A stretch of 64,000 bases of DNA, taken from positions 434,001 to 498,000 of the forward strand of contig NZ_BMFU01000002.1 in the NCBI RefSeq assembly GCF_014639235.1. Direction: 5' to 3'. This stretch comes from Paenibacillus silvae. GTDB lineage: Bacteria; Bacillota; Bacilli; Paenibacillales; Paenibacillaceae. The translations under genes and the position numbers were made by a program. The notes under the pieces were generated by a model. It was not told the origin of the DNA. It saw only the letters and a program-made list of their open reading frames with translations, and ran no database searches. Positions within the stretch are counted from its first letter, which is position 1. Each line of letters begins with the position of its first letter. Below are positions 1 through 8,541 of the stretch, piece by piece.

Positions 1-710
1 TTGAGCGCAATATCGAGCAGCCTGTCATCGGCGCTTGCCAACCACTTCTTGGCCTGACTAATCCGTACTTCATTCAAGTACTGAAGCGGTACTTGACCCG
101 TAATTTCCTTGAACAGACGGGTATACTTCCAGCGATCAATGCCTGCGAGGGAGGCAAGATCCTCCACGGTCAGTAGCTCGCGGTAATATTCATGAATGTG
201 CCGTATACTAAGCTCTACCCTGTGATGCTCGATATCCATTCCCTTATCTTCGGTTGCGGATGCATTTTGATGAAATAGAAAGAGCAGCAGCTCCTGGAAT
301 TTAACAAATCGTTGGAACAGCTCGAGCTCGTCTGTCGCTCCGTCAAGTCCATATAACTCATCAAGCAGCTCCATCGCCTTCGCGAAGGGTGCGCAGGAAA
401 GCTCGTGCTTATCCGGCAGCAAACTTGAAACTTCACCATCGCCGATCGTTGTAAAGCAAATTCGGTAATAGCTGCAGTTTATAACCTGCTGTTCAATAGA
501 GAAAGGTCTGCCAGGTCTCTGTAAATAGCATTTTCCTTGACCCGTTCCATTCATAATAAAGAAGAGATCGAAATCTTCCTTATCGTCTCCGTCTACGCCG
601 TCCGAGTCACCTGTTTCTCCTTGCTCGCCCACAACAAAGAAGCGGATCGATCGTAGCACATATTGAACTGAAGGAGCCGTCCCAGCTTGTTTGCCCTCTT
701 CAATATCCAT
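1..710 (-). CDS. AraC-family transcriptional regulator, C-terminus beyond the window edge
   Basis: This is a DNA-binding regulator whose last part lies outside the window. From the ATG at 710 the frame is open for 236 codons. The first ~135 residues look like a sensory domain with no clear family. From about residue 155 the protein reads as the AraC helix-turn-helix pair, with LTVEDLASLAGIDRWKYTRL followed by FKEITGQVPLQYLNEVRISQA, typical of the two HTH units. It lies downstream of a Fur-controlled siderophore-binding lipoprotein on the same strand, beyond a terminator. AraC regulators of the Btr type next to siderophore-binding proteins usually activate iron-siderophore uptake; that role here is inferred from context. 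Confidence 0.85.
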   Translation of the reverse strand, partial: MDIEEGKQAGTAPSVQYVLRSIRFFVVGEQGETGDSDGVDGDDKEDFDLFFIMNGTGQGKCYLQRPGRPFSIEQQVINCSYYRICFTTIGDGEVSSLLPDKHELSCAPFAKAMELLDELYGLDGATDELELFQRFVKFQELLLFLFHQNASATEDKGMDIEHHRVELSIRHIHEYYRELLTVEDLASLAGIDRWKYTRLFKEITGQVPLQYLNEVRISQAKKWLASADDRLLDIAL

Positions 711-765
711 TTTTACTATCCAACGCCTTTCAATTGATATTCATTCTCAATACATAGTGTAAATT

Positions 766-804
766 AAAAAGAGCCGCCCTTCAACCTTCGTTGAAGAGTG
801 ACTC
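766..804 (-). terminator. Rho-independent terminator after the siderophore-binding lipoprotein gene
   Basis: On the minus strand a stem with arms CTTCAAC and GTTGAAG, extended by GAGTC pairing with GGCTC, is followed by a run of five T. It sits about 60 bp after the stop of the lipoprotein gene and before the AraC gene. Confidence 0.7.
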
Positions 805-864
805 ATTATTGCTCTATGATGGTGCAGATCCTTCTCCAATAAACGTAATCTCTCTGATTACCTG

Positions 865-1869
865 TTATGAAGCTAGCAATCGAAGCAAATCATCCATCTT
901 CAACCCGTTGGCCGTAATGGCTCCCGTCTGCCAGTATGATCTTTCAACGGGATATACATGGCCGTTCTTAAATGCGGGAACGGTCTTCCATAACGAATTA
1001 GCCTTCATTTCTTCAAGTGCTTTTGCGTTACTCTCTTCCTCCCACGTTCCGTTGGACGGCAGCAAAATAATATGGTCCGCGTCAAGTTCAGGAATGACCT
1101 CGTTCGACAAGACGATATTGCCCTCCGTCATCGCTTCGGCGAACGCTGGTGCCTTCAGCCCAAGCTCCTTATACAAGATTTCTCCGACAAAGGTGTTATG
1201 GATACCGAAAATATTAATCGATTTGTCTGCGACGTTCATCCGCAGAACAACGATCTTCTCATCGCCGATTGCCGAGTTCAACCTTGCTTTCACATCGGCA
1301 ATACGAGTATCATAATCGGCAATAACCTGCTCCGCTTTATCGCTGAGACCAAGCAGATCTGCGATTAAGGTCAAAGTTTTACGTGAATCCGCAAGTACAT
1401 CGTCCGGCAAACGAAACGTCGGAGCAACTTTGGAATAAAGCTCGTATTGTTCTGCATCGACCTCTCCCGCACCGATGATTAAGTCTGGCTCGGATACAAG
1501 CAAAGCTTCGATATTTCCGGTTACGTCGAACAACGGCACGTCCAGCTTCAAATAATCCTGCTTGCCCCACATCGGGTTATAATATTGCACAATAGGCGTT
1601 ACCCCAAGTGCAACCAAATAATCTTCACGATAAAGAGCTGAGATTCTCTTCGGATTGGTCGGAATCTCTACCTCTCCAAAGCCATCGGTTACAATGCGTG
1701 TTTCGGTCTGAGGTAGCGCTTCGCTGGTCGCAGCCGTTGCCTGTCCAGTCTGATCGGCAGGCACTGTAGACGCAGCTTGGTCGCTTGTCGATCCGCAACC
1801 TGTCACCGTAATCATTGCTGCCGTTATAAGCGATATGCACCTGATTTTTATCAATTCTGATCTTGCCAT
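865..1869 (-). CDS. Iron-siderophore ABC transporter substrate-binding lipoprotein (FeuA/FhuD-like)
   Basis: A surface lipoprotein that would bind a ferric siderophore and deliver it to an ABC permease. The start MARSELIKIR is chosen over an upstream in-frame ATG because it follows GGGAG-type ribosome binding bases and gives a standard lipoprotein signal, with the lipobox VTGC at about residue 24. The mature part has the two-lobe periplasmic-binding fold pattern: PKRISALYREDYLVALGV, then the LVSEPDLIIGAG strand, then the long-helix linker and a C-terminal lobe with HIILLPSNG. Length (334 residues) is normal. A perfect Fur box upstream shows iron repression. No permease or ATPase gene is adjacent in the window, so it may work with a transporter encoded elsewhere. 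Confidence 0.9.
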   Translation of the reverse strand: MARSELIKIRCISLITAAMITVTGCGSTSDQAASTVPADQTGQATAATSEALPQTETRIVTDGFGEVEIPTNPKRISALYREDYLVALGVTPIVQYYNPMWGKQDYLKLDVPLFDVTGNIEALLVSEPDLIIGAGEVDAEQYELYSKVAPTFRLPDDVLADSRKTLTLIADLLGLSDKAEQVIADYDTRIADVKARLNSAIGDEKIVVLRMNVADKSINIFGIHNTFVGEILYKELGLKAPAFAEAMTEGNIVLSNEVIPELDADHIILLPSNGTWEEESNAKALEEMKANSLWKTVPAFKNGHVYPVERSYWQTGAITANGLKMDDLLRLLAS

Positions 1870-1928
1870 GTCTGCCTTCACTCCCGTAAGTTCTATGTAT
1901 TGTAGCAAAACAATTCGTTAATTTATAA

Positions 1929-1943
1929 TGATAATCATTATCA
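1929..1943. promoter_or_regulatory. Fur box
   Basis: A perfect 7-1-7 inverted repeat, TGATAATCATTATCA, which is the Bacillus-type Fur operator. It lies about 60 bp upstream of the lipoprotein start and presumably represses it when iron is plentiful. Confidence 0.88.
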
Positions 1944-2095
1944 TTTTGCTTGAGTAGATTTTACCCCATTCTGGATGGCATGCTCAATATACATTCTATA
2001 AGATCGGCTTTATACAAACTCGTCATTTTCCTATTTCAGATAAAATACCTTGTCCTTTTCTGTCCCTGCCTCCGAAAAAAATGTACTGTTAGCAT

Positions 2096-2121
2096 AAAAC
2101 AAGCCGCTAAAATAGCGACTT
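2096..2121 (-). terminator. Hairpin terminator, copy 1 of a repeated family (AAGTCGCTA/TAGCGGCTT)
   Basis: On the minus strand AAGTCGCTA and TAGCGGCTT pair (one U-G wobble) and are followed by a T-rich stretch. It lies just after the solute-binding-protein fragment. The same sequence recurs at five other places in this window in the same orientation. Confidence 0.65.
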
Positions 2122-2151
2122 CAATCTGAGTAAGCGACAGTGCACCGACGA

Positions 2152-2409
2152 TTACATCGGTGCACTGAGTATCGCTATTGTCCCAGCCGTGTATGGAATG
2201 ATTCCATGATCGAGAAGACCTCCGATGCTGTTGCCATCCCACTCGATCAGATCAGGAGCACTACCACTTTGCAGACGCTGCTCAAGTATCTCTCTGGGCA
2301 GAGGTTCGATCTCAATAAACACTCCTCTATGCTTTTCCTCAAAATTTTTCTTTGCCATCTCAAGTACCTTCTGTTTTTTATCATCGCTCACGGTGACTGT
2401 TAATCTCAT
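2152..2409 (-). pseudogene. N-terminal fragment of an extracellular solute-binding protein
   Basis: An 85-residue frame with a good ribosome binding site (AGGAG, 9 nt before the second ATG) that reads MRLTVTVSDDKKQKVLEMA, then EIEPLPREILEQRLQSGSAP and DLIEWDG. This is the opening strand-helix-strand and the SGSAPDL motif of family 1 sugar-binding proteins. It lacks a signal peptide and stops after one lobe segment, where intact family members have about 400 residues. I read it as a truncated remnant. A small functional cytoplasmic protein cannot be excluded, since the start signal and terminator are intact. Confidence 0.55.
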
Positions 2410-2637
2410 CTGCATATGCTCCTTTCGTTTAACTGACATAATCATACAACAACTGGTATGACACAATGTGTCATGGTAAGAAAATGCCGTCCCGATGGAG
2501 CAAAACAACCCGAAGGTGTTTCAATATACATCGGTTTGTTTTATTTTATCAACAGCTGGCTTTCCGCATGATGACAAGCTGGACTAGCACATACTAAGGA
2601 ACAGTTGGCTGAAGCATACATAACGGAGGTTCTTTTT

Positions 2638-4173
2638 ATGGTATTTATAATCACAATAATTATCGTTGTACTGTTTTCACTCTGGGGAGCGCTAGCTCCT
2701 GATCAGCTAGCGAGTGCAGCTAACGCTGCCTACAACTTCTCTATCCAGAACTTTGGCTGGTTTTATTTGCTGGCGACACTGTTCTTCCTGATCTTCGCTT
2801 TTTATCTGGCATTTAGCCGATTTGGCGGTATCAGGCTGGGGGATGATGATGATGAACCGGAATATTCGACGATTTCCTGGCTATCCATGCTGTTTAGCGC
2901 CGGTATGGGGATTGGACTGGTTTTCTGGGGAGTTGCTGAACCGCTATCCCACTATTTATCTGCACCGGAGGGAGCGGAACCCGGAACAACGCAAGCCGCA
3001 AGACTTTCTATGCGCTATTCCTTCTTCCACTGGGGGCTGCATCCTTGGGCTATCTATACCGTTATTGGCCTAGCCCTGGCTTACTTCCAGTTCCGGAAAG
3101 GCTATAAAGGACTGATCAGCTCCACGTTTATTCCTCTAATCGGTGAGCGTCTAGCTGCAGGCTGGCTTGGCAAACTTATTGACATTCTGGCGGTTATCTC
3201 CACGATCTTCGGTGTTGCGACCTCGCTTGGATTGGGGGCACTTCAGATCGGAGGGGGCCTGAATTATTTATTTGGTATCCCTAACTCAATTACAATCCAG
3301 TTTGTTATTATCTGCGTTGTAACGGTACTGTACTTAATCTCCGCAACCTCTGGCCTGGATAGAGGTATCAAGATTCTGAGTAACACCAACCTGGTGATCG
3401 CTGTGCTGTTGATGCTGTTTGTATTGGTGACGGGTCCGACTACGTTTATATTTGACACATTCACGACAACCTTGGGCAGTTACATGCAAAATATTATTAA
3501 TATGAGTTTGAGACTGACGCCGTTCTCAAGAGAAACCTGGATTGGAGTATGGACTTTATTTTACTGGGCATGGTGGATCGCGTGGGCTCCATTTGTCGGC
3601 ACCTTTATTGCAAGGGTATCCAAAGGAAGAACGGTAAAGGAGTTTGTAATTTATGTCATGCTTATTCCAAGTCTTTTTGGGTTTATCTGGTTCTCGGTGT
3701 TTGGCGGAACAGGACTTCACCTGGAATTGTTCGATGCAGTCCATCTGGCGGAGGCCGTCAAGGAAGATACGACAACGGCTTTATTCCTCATGCTGGAGCA
3801 GCTGCCATTGGGAACGATCGTAGCATTCATCGCCACACTTCTCATTATGACCTTCTTTATTACGTCGGCTGATTCGGCTACTTTTGTGCTGGGTATGCTG
3901 ACTTCAGATGGGAAGCTTGATCCGAGTACTAAAGTGAAATTAACCTGGGGAATCATGCAATCTTCCATTGCAGTCGTCCTACTAATTAGCGGGGGATTGA
4001 GTGCCCTGCAGACCGCGTCCATTGTGGCGGCACTGCCGTTCGCTGTGGTTCTTATCGGTATGTGTGTATCCTTGCTCAAGGCTTTACAGGCTGAAGACAG
4101 AGAACGTCGTCAGAAGGAGAAACGACAGCGTCAAAAGTTGAGGAAACTGCTTGAGGAACAAGAAAACGCGTAG
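2638..4173 (+). CDS. BCCT-family betaine/carnitine/choline transporter (OpuD-like)
   Basis: A secondary transporter of the betaine-carnitine-choline family that takes up compatible solutes such as glycine betaine, usually coupled to sodium. The ATG start is 8 nt after a perfect GGAGG; a TTG eleven codons upstream has no such site. The 511 residues contain about twelve membrane segments. Family marks are GMGIGLVFWGVAEPLSHY near residue 95 and the tryptophan-rich WTLFYWAWWIAWAPF signature near residue 312. The tail is highly charged (EDRERRQKEKRQRQKLRK), like the osmosensory C-terminal extensions of the family. It is a single-gene unit ending at a strong bidirectional terminator. The exact substrate cannot be told from sequence. 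Confidence 0.92.
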   Translation: MVFIITIIIVVLFSLWGALAPDQLASAANAAYNFSIQNFGWFYLLATLFFLIFAFYLAFSRFGGIRLGDDDDEPEYSTISWLSMLFSAGMGIGLVFWGVAEPLSHYLSAPEGAEPGTTQAARLSMRYSFFHWGLHPWAIYTVIGLALAYFQFRKGYKGLISSTFIPLIGERLAAGWLGKLIDILAVISTIFGVATSLGLGALQIGGGLNYLFGIPNSITIQFVIICVVTVLYLISATSGLDRGIKILSNTNLVIAVLLMLFVLVTGPTTFIFDTFTTTLGSYMQNIINMSLRLTPFSRETWIGVWTLFYWAWWIAWAPFVGTFIARVSKGRTVKEFVIYVMLIPSLFGFIWFSVFGGTGLHLELFDAVHLAEAVKEDTTTALFLMLEQLPLGTIVAFIATLLIMTFFITSADSATFVLGMLTSDGKLDPSTKVKLTWGIMQSSIAVVLLISGGLSALQTASIVAALPFAVVLIGMCVSLLKALQAEDRERRQKEKRQRQKLRKLLEEQENA

Positions 4174-4202
4174 TAAGCTTTCACTTAAAAATGCAACAAC
4201 GC

Positions 4203-4231
4203 AAAAAAGTCGCTATAACAGCGACTTTTTT
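4203..4231. terminator. Bidirectional terminator, copy 2 of the repeated hairpin family
   Basis: A perfect 12-bp stem (AAAAAAGTCGCT with its complement) and a 5-nt loop between two convergent genes, with A and T runs on both sides, so it can stop transcription from either direction. Confidence 0.85.
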
Positions 4232-4297
4232 GCGACTTTTTTTGTAATATGTTTATTCGGATTAGGCTTCAGGCCAGCGCTACTAACGACGATATTT

Positions 4298-5152
4298 CTA
4301 TTGTAATGACTTGGAAAAACCCGATCTCCAAGTAGGATATTGAAGAATCCATCCTTGTTCGTTTTTGGCTTTATGATTCGAAGCCCCTCTCTCCCACGGA
4401 GCTGCTCCCGATTGAATGTCTGGTGCTGGTGCACCCAAGGCTTGAGCGTATACAGGAAGCCATTCTATGCCTTTGGCCGGTTCATCATCCACAATGTTAT
4501 ACGTACCCGTTGGCCAATCCAGCGCCAGCAGAGCAGCATTCGCAGCATCTTCGACATGAACAAAAGACGATACCCCATCCGTTGCCTTCATTTCTTGGTT
4601 CATGACTTTTTTTGCTGTATTCCCATTTTTATCATACCAGGTTGCAGGTCCGTATAAGGTACCATACCGTAAAATGACATACGCAGGAATTTCTTTTACA
4701 GCTTCCTCCAGGGCAACAACACCGTTAATCGTTGTATTTCTAGGCATAGGAGCAAACTTATCCAATGCTGTTTCTTCTACCGCAGGAGTTGGACCAGGTT
4801 CATATGCCCATGAGATGCTCTGCGCGATGATTTTTTGAACCTTCGTCTGTTTTGCCGCATCTACCAGATTTCGGGTTCCTTCGATGCGTATGCGCGCATT
4901 TTCTGCCGAGCTGCCTTGACTTAATGAGGTTAATTGATGAATTACAACATCAGGTTTAACTTCTGTTAGAATATTCACCATTTGCACCCGATCGAACACA
5001 TCTGCAACAATGGCCTTGGCTCCTGTTTGTTCAATAGCCCCTCTTTGCTCTTCTTTCCGCGTCATGCCAAAGACATCGTGACCAGCCTGTACGAGTTGCG
5101 GCAGCAGCAATCTTCCGATAACACCACTTGCACCAGCTACGAAAATTTTCAT
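4298..5152 (-). CDS. NAD-dependent epimerase/dehydratase family protein
   Basis: A short-chain, extended-type oxidoreductase. The start ATG is 8 nt after GGAGG; upstream in-frame codons lack a ribosome binding site. The N-terminus has the Rossmann motif GASGVIG and the protein continues as an atypical extended SDR: VIHQLTSLS, then a QSISWAY serine region, YVILRYGTLYGPATWY, and a C-terminal YNIVDDEP segment. The classical YxxxK pair is not obvious. Length is 284 residues. It follows the MFS gene by 56 bp on the same strand and is probably cotranscribed with it, under control of the divergent MocR regulator. The substrate is unknown. Confidence 0.85.
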   Translation of the reverse strand: MKIFVAGASGVIGRLLLPQLVQAGHDVFGMTRKEEQRGAIEQTGAKAIVADVFDRVQMVNILTEVKPDVVIHQLTSLSQGSSAENARIRIEGTRNLVDAAKQTKVQKIIAQSISWAYEPGPTPAVEETALDKFAPMPRNTTINGVVALEEAVKEIPAYVILRYGTLYGPATWYDKNGNTAKKVMNQEMKATDGVSSFVHVEDAANAALLALDWPTGTYNIVDDEPAKGIEWLPVYAQALGAPAPDIQSGAAPWERGASNHKAKNEQGWILQYPTWRSGFSKSLQ

Positions 5153-5208
5153 AAAATAGACCTCCAGATTCTTTTTTTGCATTCTATTATTTGGACAATT
5201 CTTATACT

Positions 5209-6486
5209 TTATTTGGATAAGCTCAATGAATCCTCTTTAGACATCTTTGTTAGAGAAAGGATTCCCATGGCTATAGAAATGAATACCATTGCCAATATTC
5301 CTGCATTAAAATGACCCATACGATCATGAAGATACCCAGTTAAAAATGGCCCGGACGCTCCAATCAAAAAGCCTATGCTCTGCGTCATAGCCGCCCATGA
5401 GGCCGCCTCTTCAGGCGAAGTAGTCAGTTCAACCGGAAGCAAATTGAGCAGTGCAAACAGCATCCCCGATCCCAAACCACAAATGAACACAGCAAGCCAT
5501 AGATAAGTGGAAAAGAAAATAAGCAACAGACCAGCAGCTTGCATCATGGAGGATACGAAGAGCCAGTTTCGTCTTGAAGCATGCCTTTTAAGAAGCTGCT
5601 GCAATACGGTACCACTCGGAATTTGTATCAATGCGAACAAAGTAACCATAAGCCCGGCGTGAAGCTTGGATGCACCTGCTCCAATAAGGATTAAGGGAAG
5701 CCAACCTAAAAGCGAATAAAATACAAGGCATAACATTCCGAATTGCATAGCCAGAATCCATGCTTTGCCCTTTTGCCAAGGTAGTTCTAACGATTTTCTG
5801 TATAAAACGGTTGAGTTCAGTTTAGAGCTGGAAGGCTGTCGCTTCAGTACATTAAACCATAGGGGCAAAGCGAGAATGACAGGTATCACCCAGAACGATA
5901 ATGACATTTGCCACGAATGAAGCCCCCAATTCAAGGGTGAAGTAAGGCTGGAACCAAGTGCCGCACCCAATGCCAGAGCCATAGAATAGATTGCAATCAT
6001 GGAGGGTGCTCTGTCAGCCATATGCTTTTTAATAAAGCCCGATAACAAAGGTCCCATCATAGCAATACCTATACCGGATAACAATGTAGTGAAGAATAAC
6101 AATGAAGCCGAATGGATAAACAGGCGTAAAAGTGTACTGCCTCCGATCAGCATCAGGGAGAAGGTGATGACCTGTTCAATCCCCAATTTTTCACTCAATT
6201 TTACAGAGAACGGAGCAAGTATTCCCATACATAACACAGGAATAGAAACGAGCAGGCTCGATACAGCCCCGCTTAGGCCGAGATCCTGTTGAATGCTTCC
6301 CAAGACAGGTGCAATAGATGAAACAATGGGTCTCAGATTGAGTGATGCCATAAACAGTGCGGTAACGAATAGCCAACGATTCAATTCGTACTCTTTGTCA
6401 TTTGGTATGATTGGTATGGGAGATATACTCGCAGTAACTGCGCTCATCGTTGGTGCTCTAAGCCGATTAGTTCTGCGTTTTCTCAT
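5209..6486 (-). CDS. MFS transporter, CynX/NimT-like
   Basis: A twelve-helix major facilitator permease. The features LNLRPIVSSIAPVLGSIQQD near residue 50, PLWFNVLKR in the central loop and GFLIGASGPFLTGYLHD near residue 380 match the CynX/NimT branch (cyanate, 2-nitroimidazole and related exporters). The start is uncertain: the first ATG has only a weak AGAAAG site, and another ATG lies 13 codons on. It forms an operon with the downstream epimerase and faces a MocR-type regulator, which is the likely controller. A second CynX-like gene lies near 15 kb, with different regulatory partners. Confidence 0.88.
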   Translation of the reverse strand: MRKRRTNRLRAPTMSAVTASISPIPIIPNDKEYELNRWLFVTALFMASLNLRPIVSSIAPVLGSIQQDLGLSGAVSSLLVSIPVLCMGILAPFSVKLSEKLGIEQVITFSLMLIGGSTLLRLFIHSASLLFFTTLLSGIGIAMMGPLLSGFIKKHMADRAPSMIAIYSMALALGAALGSSLTSPLNWGLHSWQMSLSFWVIPVILALPLWFNVLKRQPSSSKLNSTVLYRKSLELPWQKGKAWILAMQFGMLCLVFYSLLGWLPLILIGAGASKLHAGLMVTLFALIQIPSGTVLQQLLKRHASRRNWLFVSSMMQAAGLLLIFFSTYLWLAVFICGLGSGMLFALLNLLPVELTTSPEEAASWAAMTQSIGFLIGASGPFLTGYLHDRMGHFNAGILAMVFISIAMGILSLTKMSKEDSLSLSK

Positions 6487-6531
6487 ACAATTCGCTTCTT
6501 TCTGTAGGAATGGGATTTGGCATGACTTATA

Positions 6532-6543
6532 ATATCATGATAT
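6532..6543. promoter_or_regulatory. Palindrome in the MFS/MocR divergent promoter region
   Basis: A perfect 12-bp palindrome, ATATCATGATAT, lies between the two divergent genes and could be the site read by the MocR-type regulator. MocR sites are often direct repeats, so this is tentative. Confidence 0.35.
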
Positions 6544-6612
6544 ATTGGTCATCATTAGTTCCATTTTTGAAGCATTTTTACCATACCACTTTATAATAAA
6601 AGGAGATCTTTC

Positions 6613-8004
6613 ATGCAATCCGGACGGAATGAAACGAAAACCAGACAGGTATACTCGTGGATCAGAGACCGAATAATGCAAGGTAGTTACAGGGCAGGAA
6701 CCTCCCTTCCCTCCACCCGGGAGCTTGCTAAAGAACTTGGGGTCTCACGCGCCCTTATTGTGGAGGTATATGAGCAGTTAACAGCTGAAGGATTTTTGGA
6801 AGGTAAGCAAGGCTCGGGAACCTTCGTAAGAGATATAGGCGCAAGCAAACCAATGCATGTACAATCTGAAGAGCTTGTTGACAGGCATGAGAATGTCTCC
6901 CCAGCCTGCGAGAATCATGTATCCTGTATTGATTTTCGTCCCAGCTTTCCTGCGCTCGAGCATGTCCCCCTTCAGAAGTGGAAAAGAGTTGCACTGGATG
7001 TGTATCATGATCTTCCTCCTTCTATGCTTGGATACCCGGAGGATATGGCTGGCGATATTGAACTCCGACAAGCCATTTGTGAGCATCTTCTCCATATCAA
7101 AGGCCTTCACTGTCAGCCATCGCAAATTATTATTACGGCTGGCGCAACCCAGGCTTTTTCGATACTCGGCAAGCTTTTATTAACGCCTGGTGAAACGATT
7201 GCCATGGAAGACCCGACGGCAACATTTATTCATAATCTTTTCGCTGAAACGAACGCCCGAATTATGCCTGTGCCCGTCGATGCCGATGGTTTATGTGTAG
7301 AGCTGCTGCCAACCGATGTAAGGCCCAAATGCATCTTTGTAACACCTTCTCATCAATTTCCGTTTGGGAGTATTCTGTCGATCAGCAGGCGCCTCCAATT
7401 ACTTGACTATGCTCGAAGCACAGGTGCCTACATTATAGAGGATGATTATGACAGCGAGTTCCGTTATGGGGGAATGCCTGTTCATGCCCTGCGAGAGCTG
7501 GATGCTGAGCGGGTAATCTACGTAGGAACGTTTAGTAAAAACATGTTCCCTGCACTAAGGCTCGGTTATATTGTAGCCCCGCAAGAGCTGGTGGAATCGA
7601 TCGTGCAGCTCAAACGTACGACCGATATGCAGTGTCCTGCTTTATCGCAAATCACATTGTCCCGATTTATGAAGGAAGGGCATCTGAAACGTCATATTTT
7701 GCGAATGAAACGAATTTATCATAAGCGAAGAACTCACCTGATTCATGCATTGAAGGATACGTTCGGAGAGAAGGTTCAAATATCGGGTGATGCTGCGGGT
7801 TTGCATCTGATCGCAACTTGGCCAGGACGAAACGCCGATCTTTTGACTGCACTGGAGCTTGAGGAGCATCGGATCAAAATCTACCCGGCCGAGCGATACA
7901 CGATTCGCAAGGATCAGTACAATGACAGCCTTATCATGGGGTTTGGCAATGTGAACGAGGCTCAGATTTCCGAAGGAATTCAAGCTCTTGCCCAATTTAT
8001 ATAA
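6613..8004 (+). CDS. MocR/PdxR-type regulator (GntR HTH fused to aminotransferase-like domain)
   Basis: A PLP-dependent transcription factor. Residues 10-75 form a GntR winged HTH (LPSTRELAKELGVSRALIVE). From about residue 110 onward the protein is a class I aminotransferase fold with IITAGATQAFSILG, the PLP-contact EDDYDSEFRYGG, and the Schiff-base lysine in GTFSKNMFPALRLGY. The 463-residue length is normal. The ATG follows GGAG by 7 nt. It is divergent from the CynX-like MFS and epimerase operon, 126 bp away, and probably regulates it and itself. Whether it binds a PLP-amino acid effector is known only for some family members. Confidence 0.92.
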   Translation: MQSGRNETKTRQVYSWIRDRIMQGSYRAGTSLPSTRELAKELGVSRALIVEVYEQLTAEGFLEGKQGSGTFVRDIGASKPMHVQSEELVDRHENVSPACENHVSCIDFRPSFPALEHVPLQKWKRVALDVYHDLPPSMLGYPEDMAGDIELRQAICEHLLHIKGLHCQPSQIIITAGATQAFSILGKLLLTPGETIAMEDPTATFIHNLFAETNARIMPVPVDADGLCVELLPTDVRPKCIFVTPSHQFPFGSILSISRRLQLLDYARSTGAYIIEDDYDSEFRYGGMPVHALRELDAERVIYVGTFSKNMFPALRLGYIVAPQELVESIVQLKRTTDMQCPALSQITLSRFMKEGHLKRHILRMKRIYHKRRTHLIHALKDTFGEKVQISGDAAGLHLIATWPGRNADLLTALELEEHRIKIYPAERYTIRKDQYNDSLIMGFGNVNEAQISEGIQALAQFI

Positions 8005-8050
8005 ATACAGTAAGCCGTTTATTGAGCTCAGACGATCTGAAATTGCAAGC

Positions 8051-8075
8051 AAAAAGGAAGGGCCTCTGCCCTTCC
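8051..8075 (-). terminator. Terminator of the EamA-Nudix operon
   Basis: On the minus strand GGAAGGGC and GCCCTTCC form an 8-bp GC-rich stem with a 4-nt loop followed by five T, 28 bp after the Nudix stop codon. Confidence 0.85.
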
Positions 8076-8102
8076 ATATCTATAATTCATTTCATTGAAG
8101 AA

Positions 8103-8528
8103 TCAGATGATCCCTTCATCGTAATAGGATACCTGCACATTTTTTCGGACGATTTCTTGCAGGCTTTCCTCATAAAATGGCATCAGTGCATCCGCTTCTT
8201 CAAGACGAATCCAGGCTATTTGTCTAATCTCATCAGGTCTTGAAATGGCTTCAACTCCACTCGATATACATGCTCTGAAGGTTACGCATATGCCATGTTC
8301 CGAACAATCCTTCTTCATATACTCATTAATAGCTACGACTCCCCGGAGCTGTACATGTAAACCTGTTTCTTCACACACTTCACGAATGGCAGCGGCTTCT
8401 AACGTTTCATTAGCTTCAACTTTGCCACCCGGAAGAGTCCACGTCTCTGAGCCTGTATTTTGAACCATTAATAGATGTGAATCATTCGCATCGGTAATCA
8501 ATGAATAGACCGTGTATACTCTGTTCAT
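8103..8528 (-). CDS. Nudix hydrolase
   Basis: A small pyrophosphohydrolase of the MutT type that would cleave a nucleoside diphosphate linked to another group. The full Nudix box is visible from about residue 34: GGKVEANETLEAAAIREVCE followed by ETGL, with the metal-binding REVCEE glutamates intact. The 141-residue size is a bare Nudix domain. The start is preceded by AAAGG. It lies 13 bp after the EamA gene and so is cotranscribed with it. The substrate cannot be predicted. Confidence 0.92.
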   Translation of the reverse strand: MNRVYTVYSLITDANDSHLLMVQNTGSETWTLPGGKVEANETLEAAAIREVCEETGLHVQLRGVVAINEYMKKDCSEHGICVTFRACISSGVEAISRPDEIRQIAWIRLEEADALMPFYEESLQEIVRKNVQVSYYDEGII

Positions 8529-8541
8529 CCTATAATCCTTT

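Noticed and set aside
791..1315. 174-codon plus-strand frame opposite the siderophore-binding lipoprotein
   Set aside because: Antisense to a well-supported gene, and its composition mirrors the real one.
2605..2637. Upstream TTG start for the BCCT transporter
   Set aside because: The ATG at 2638 lies 8 nt after a perfect GGAGG; the TTG has no ribosome binding site.
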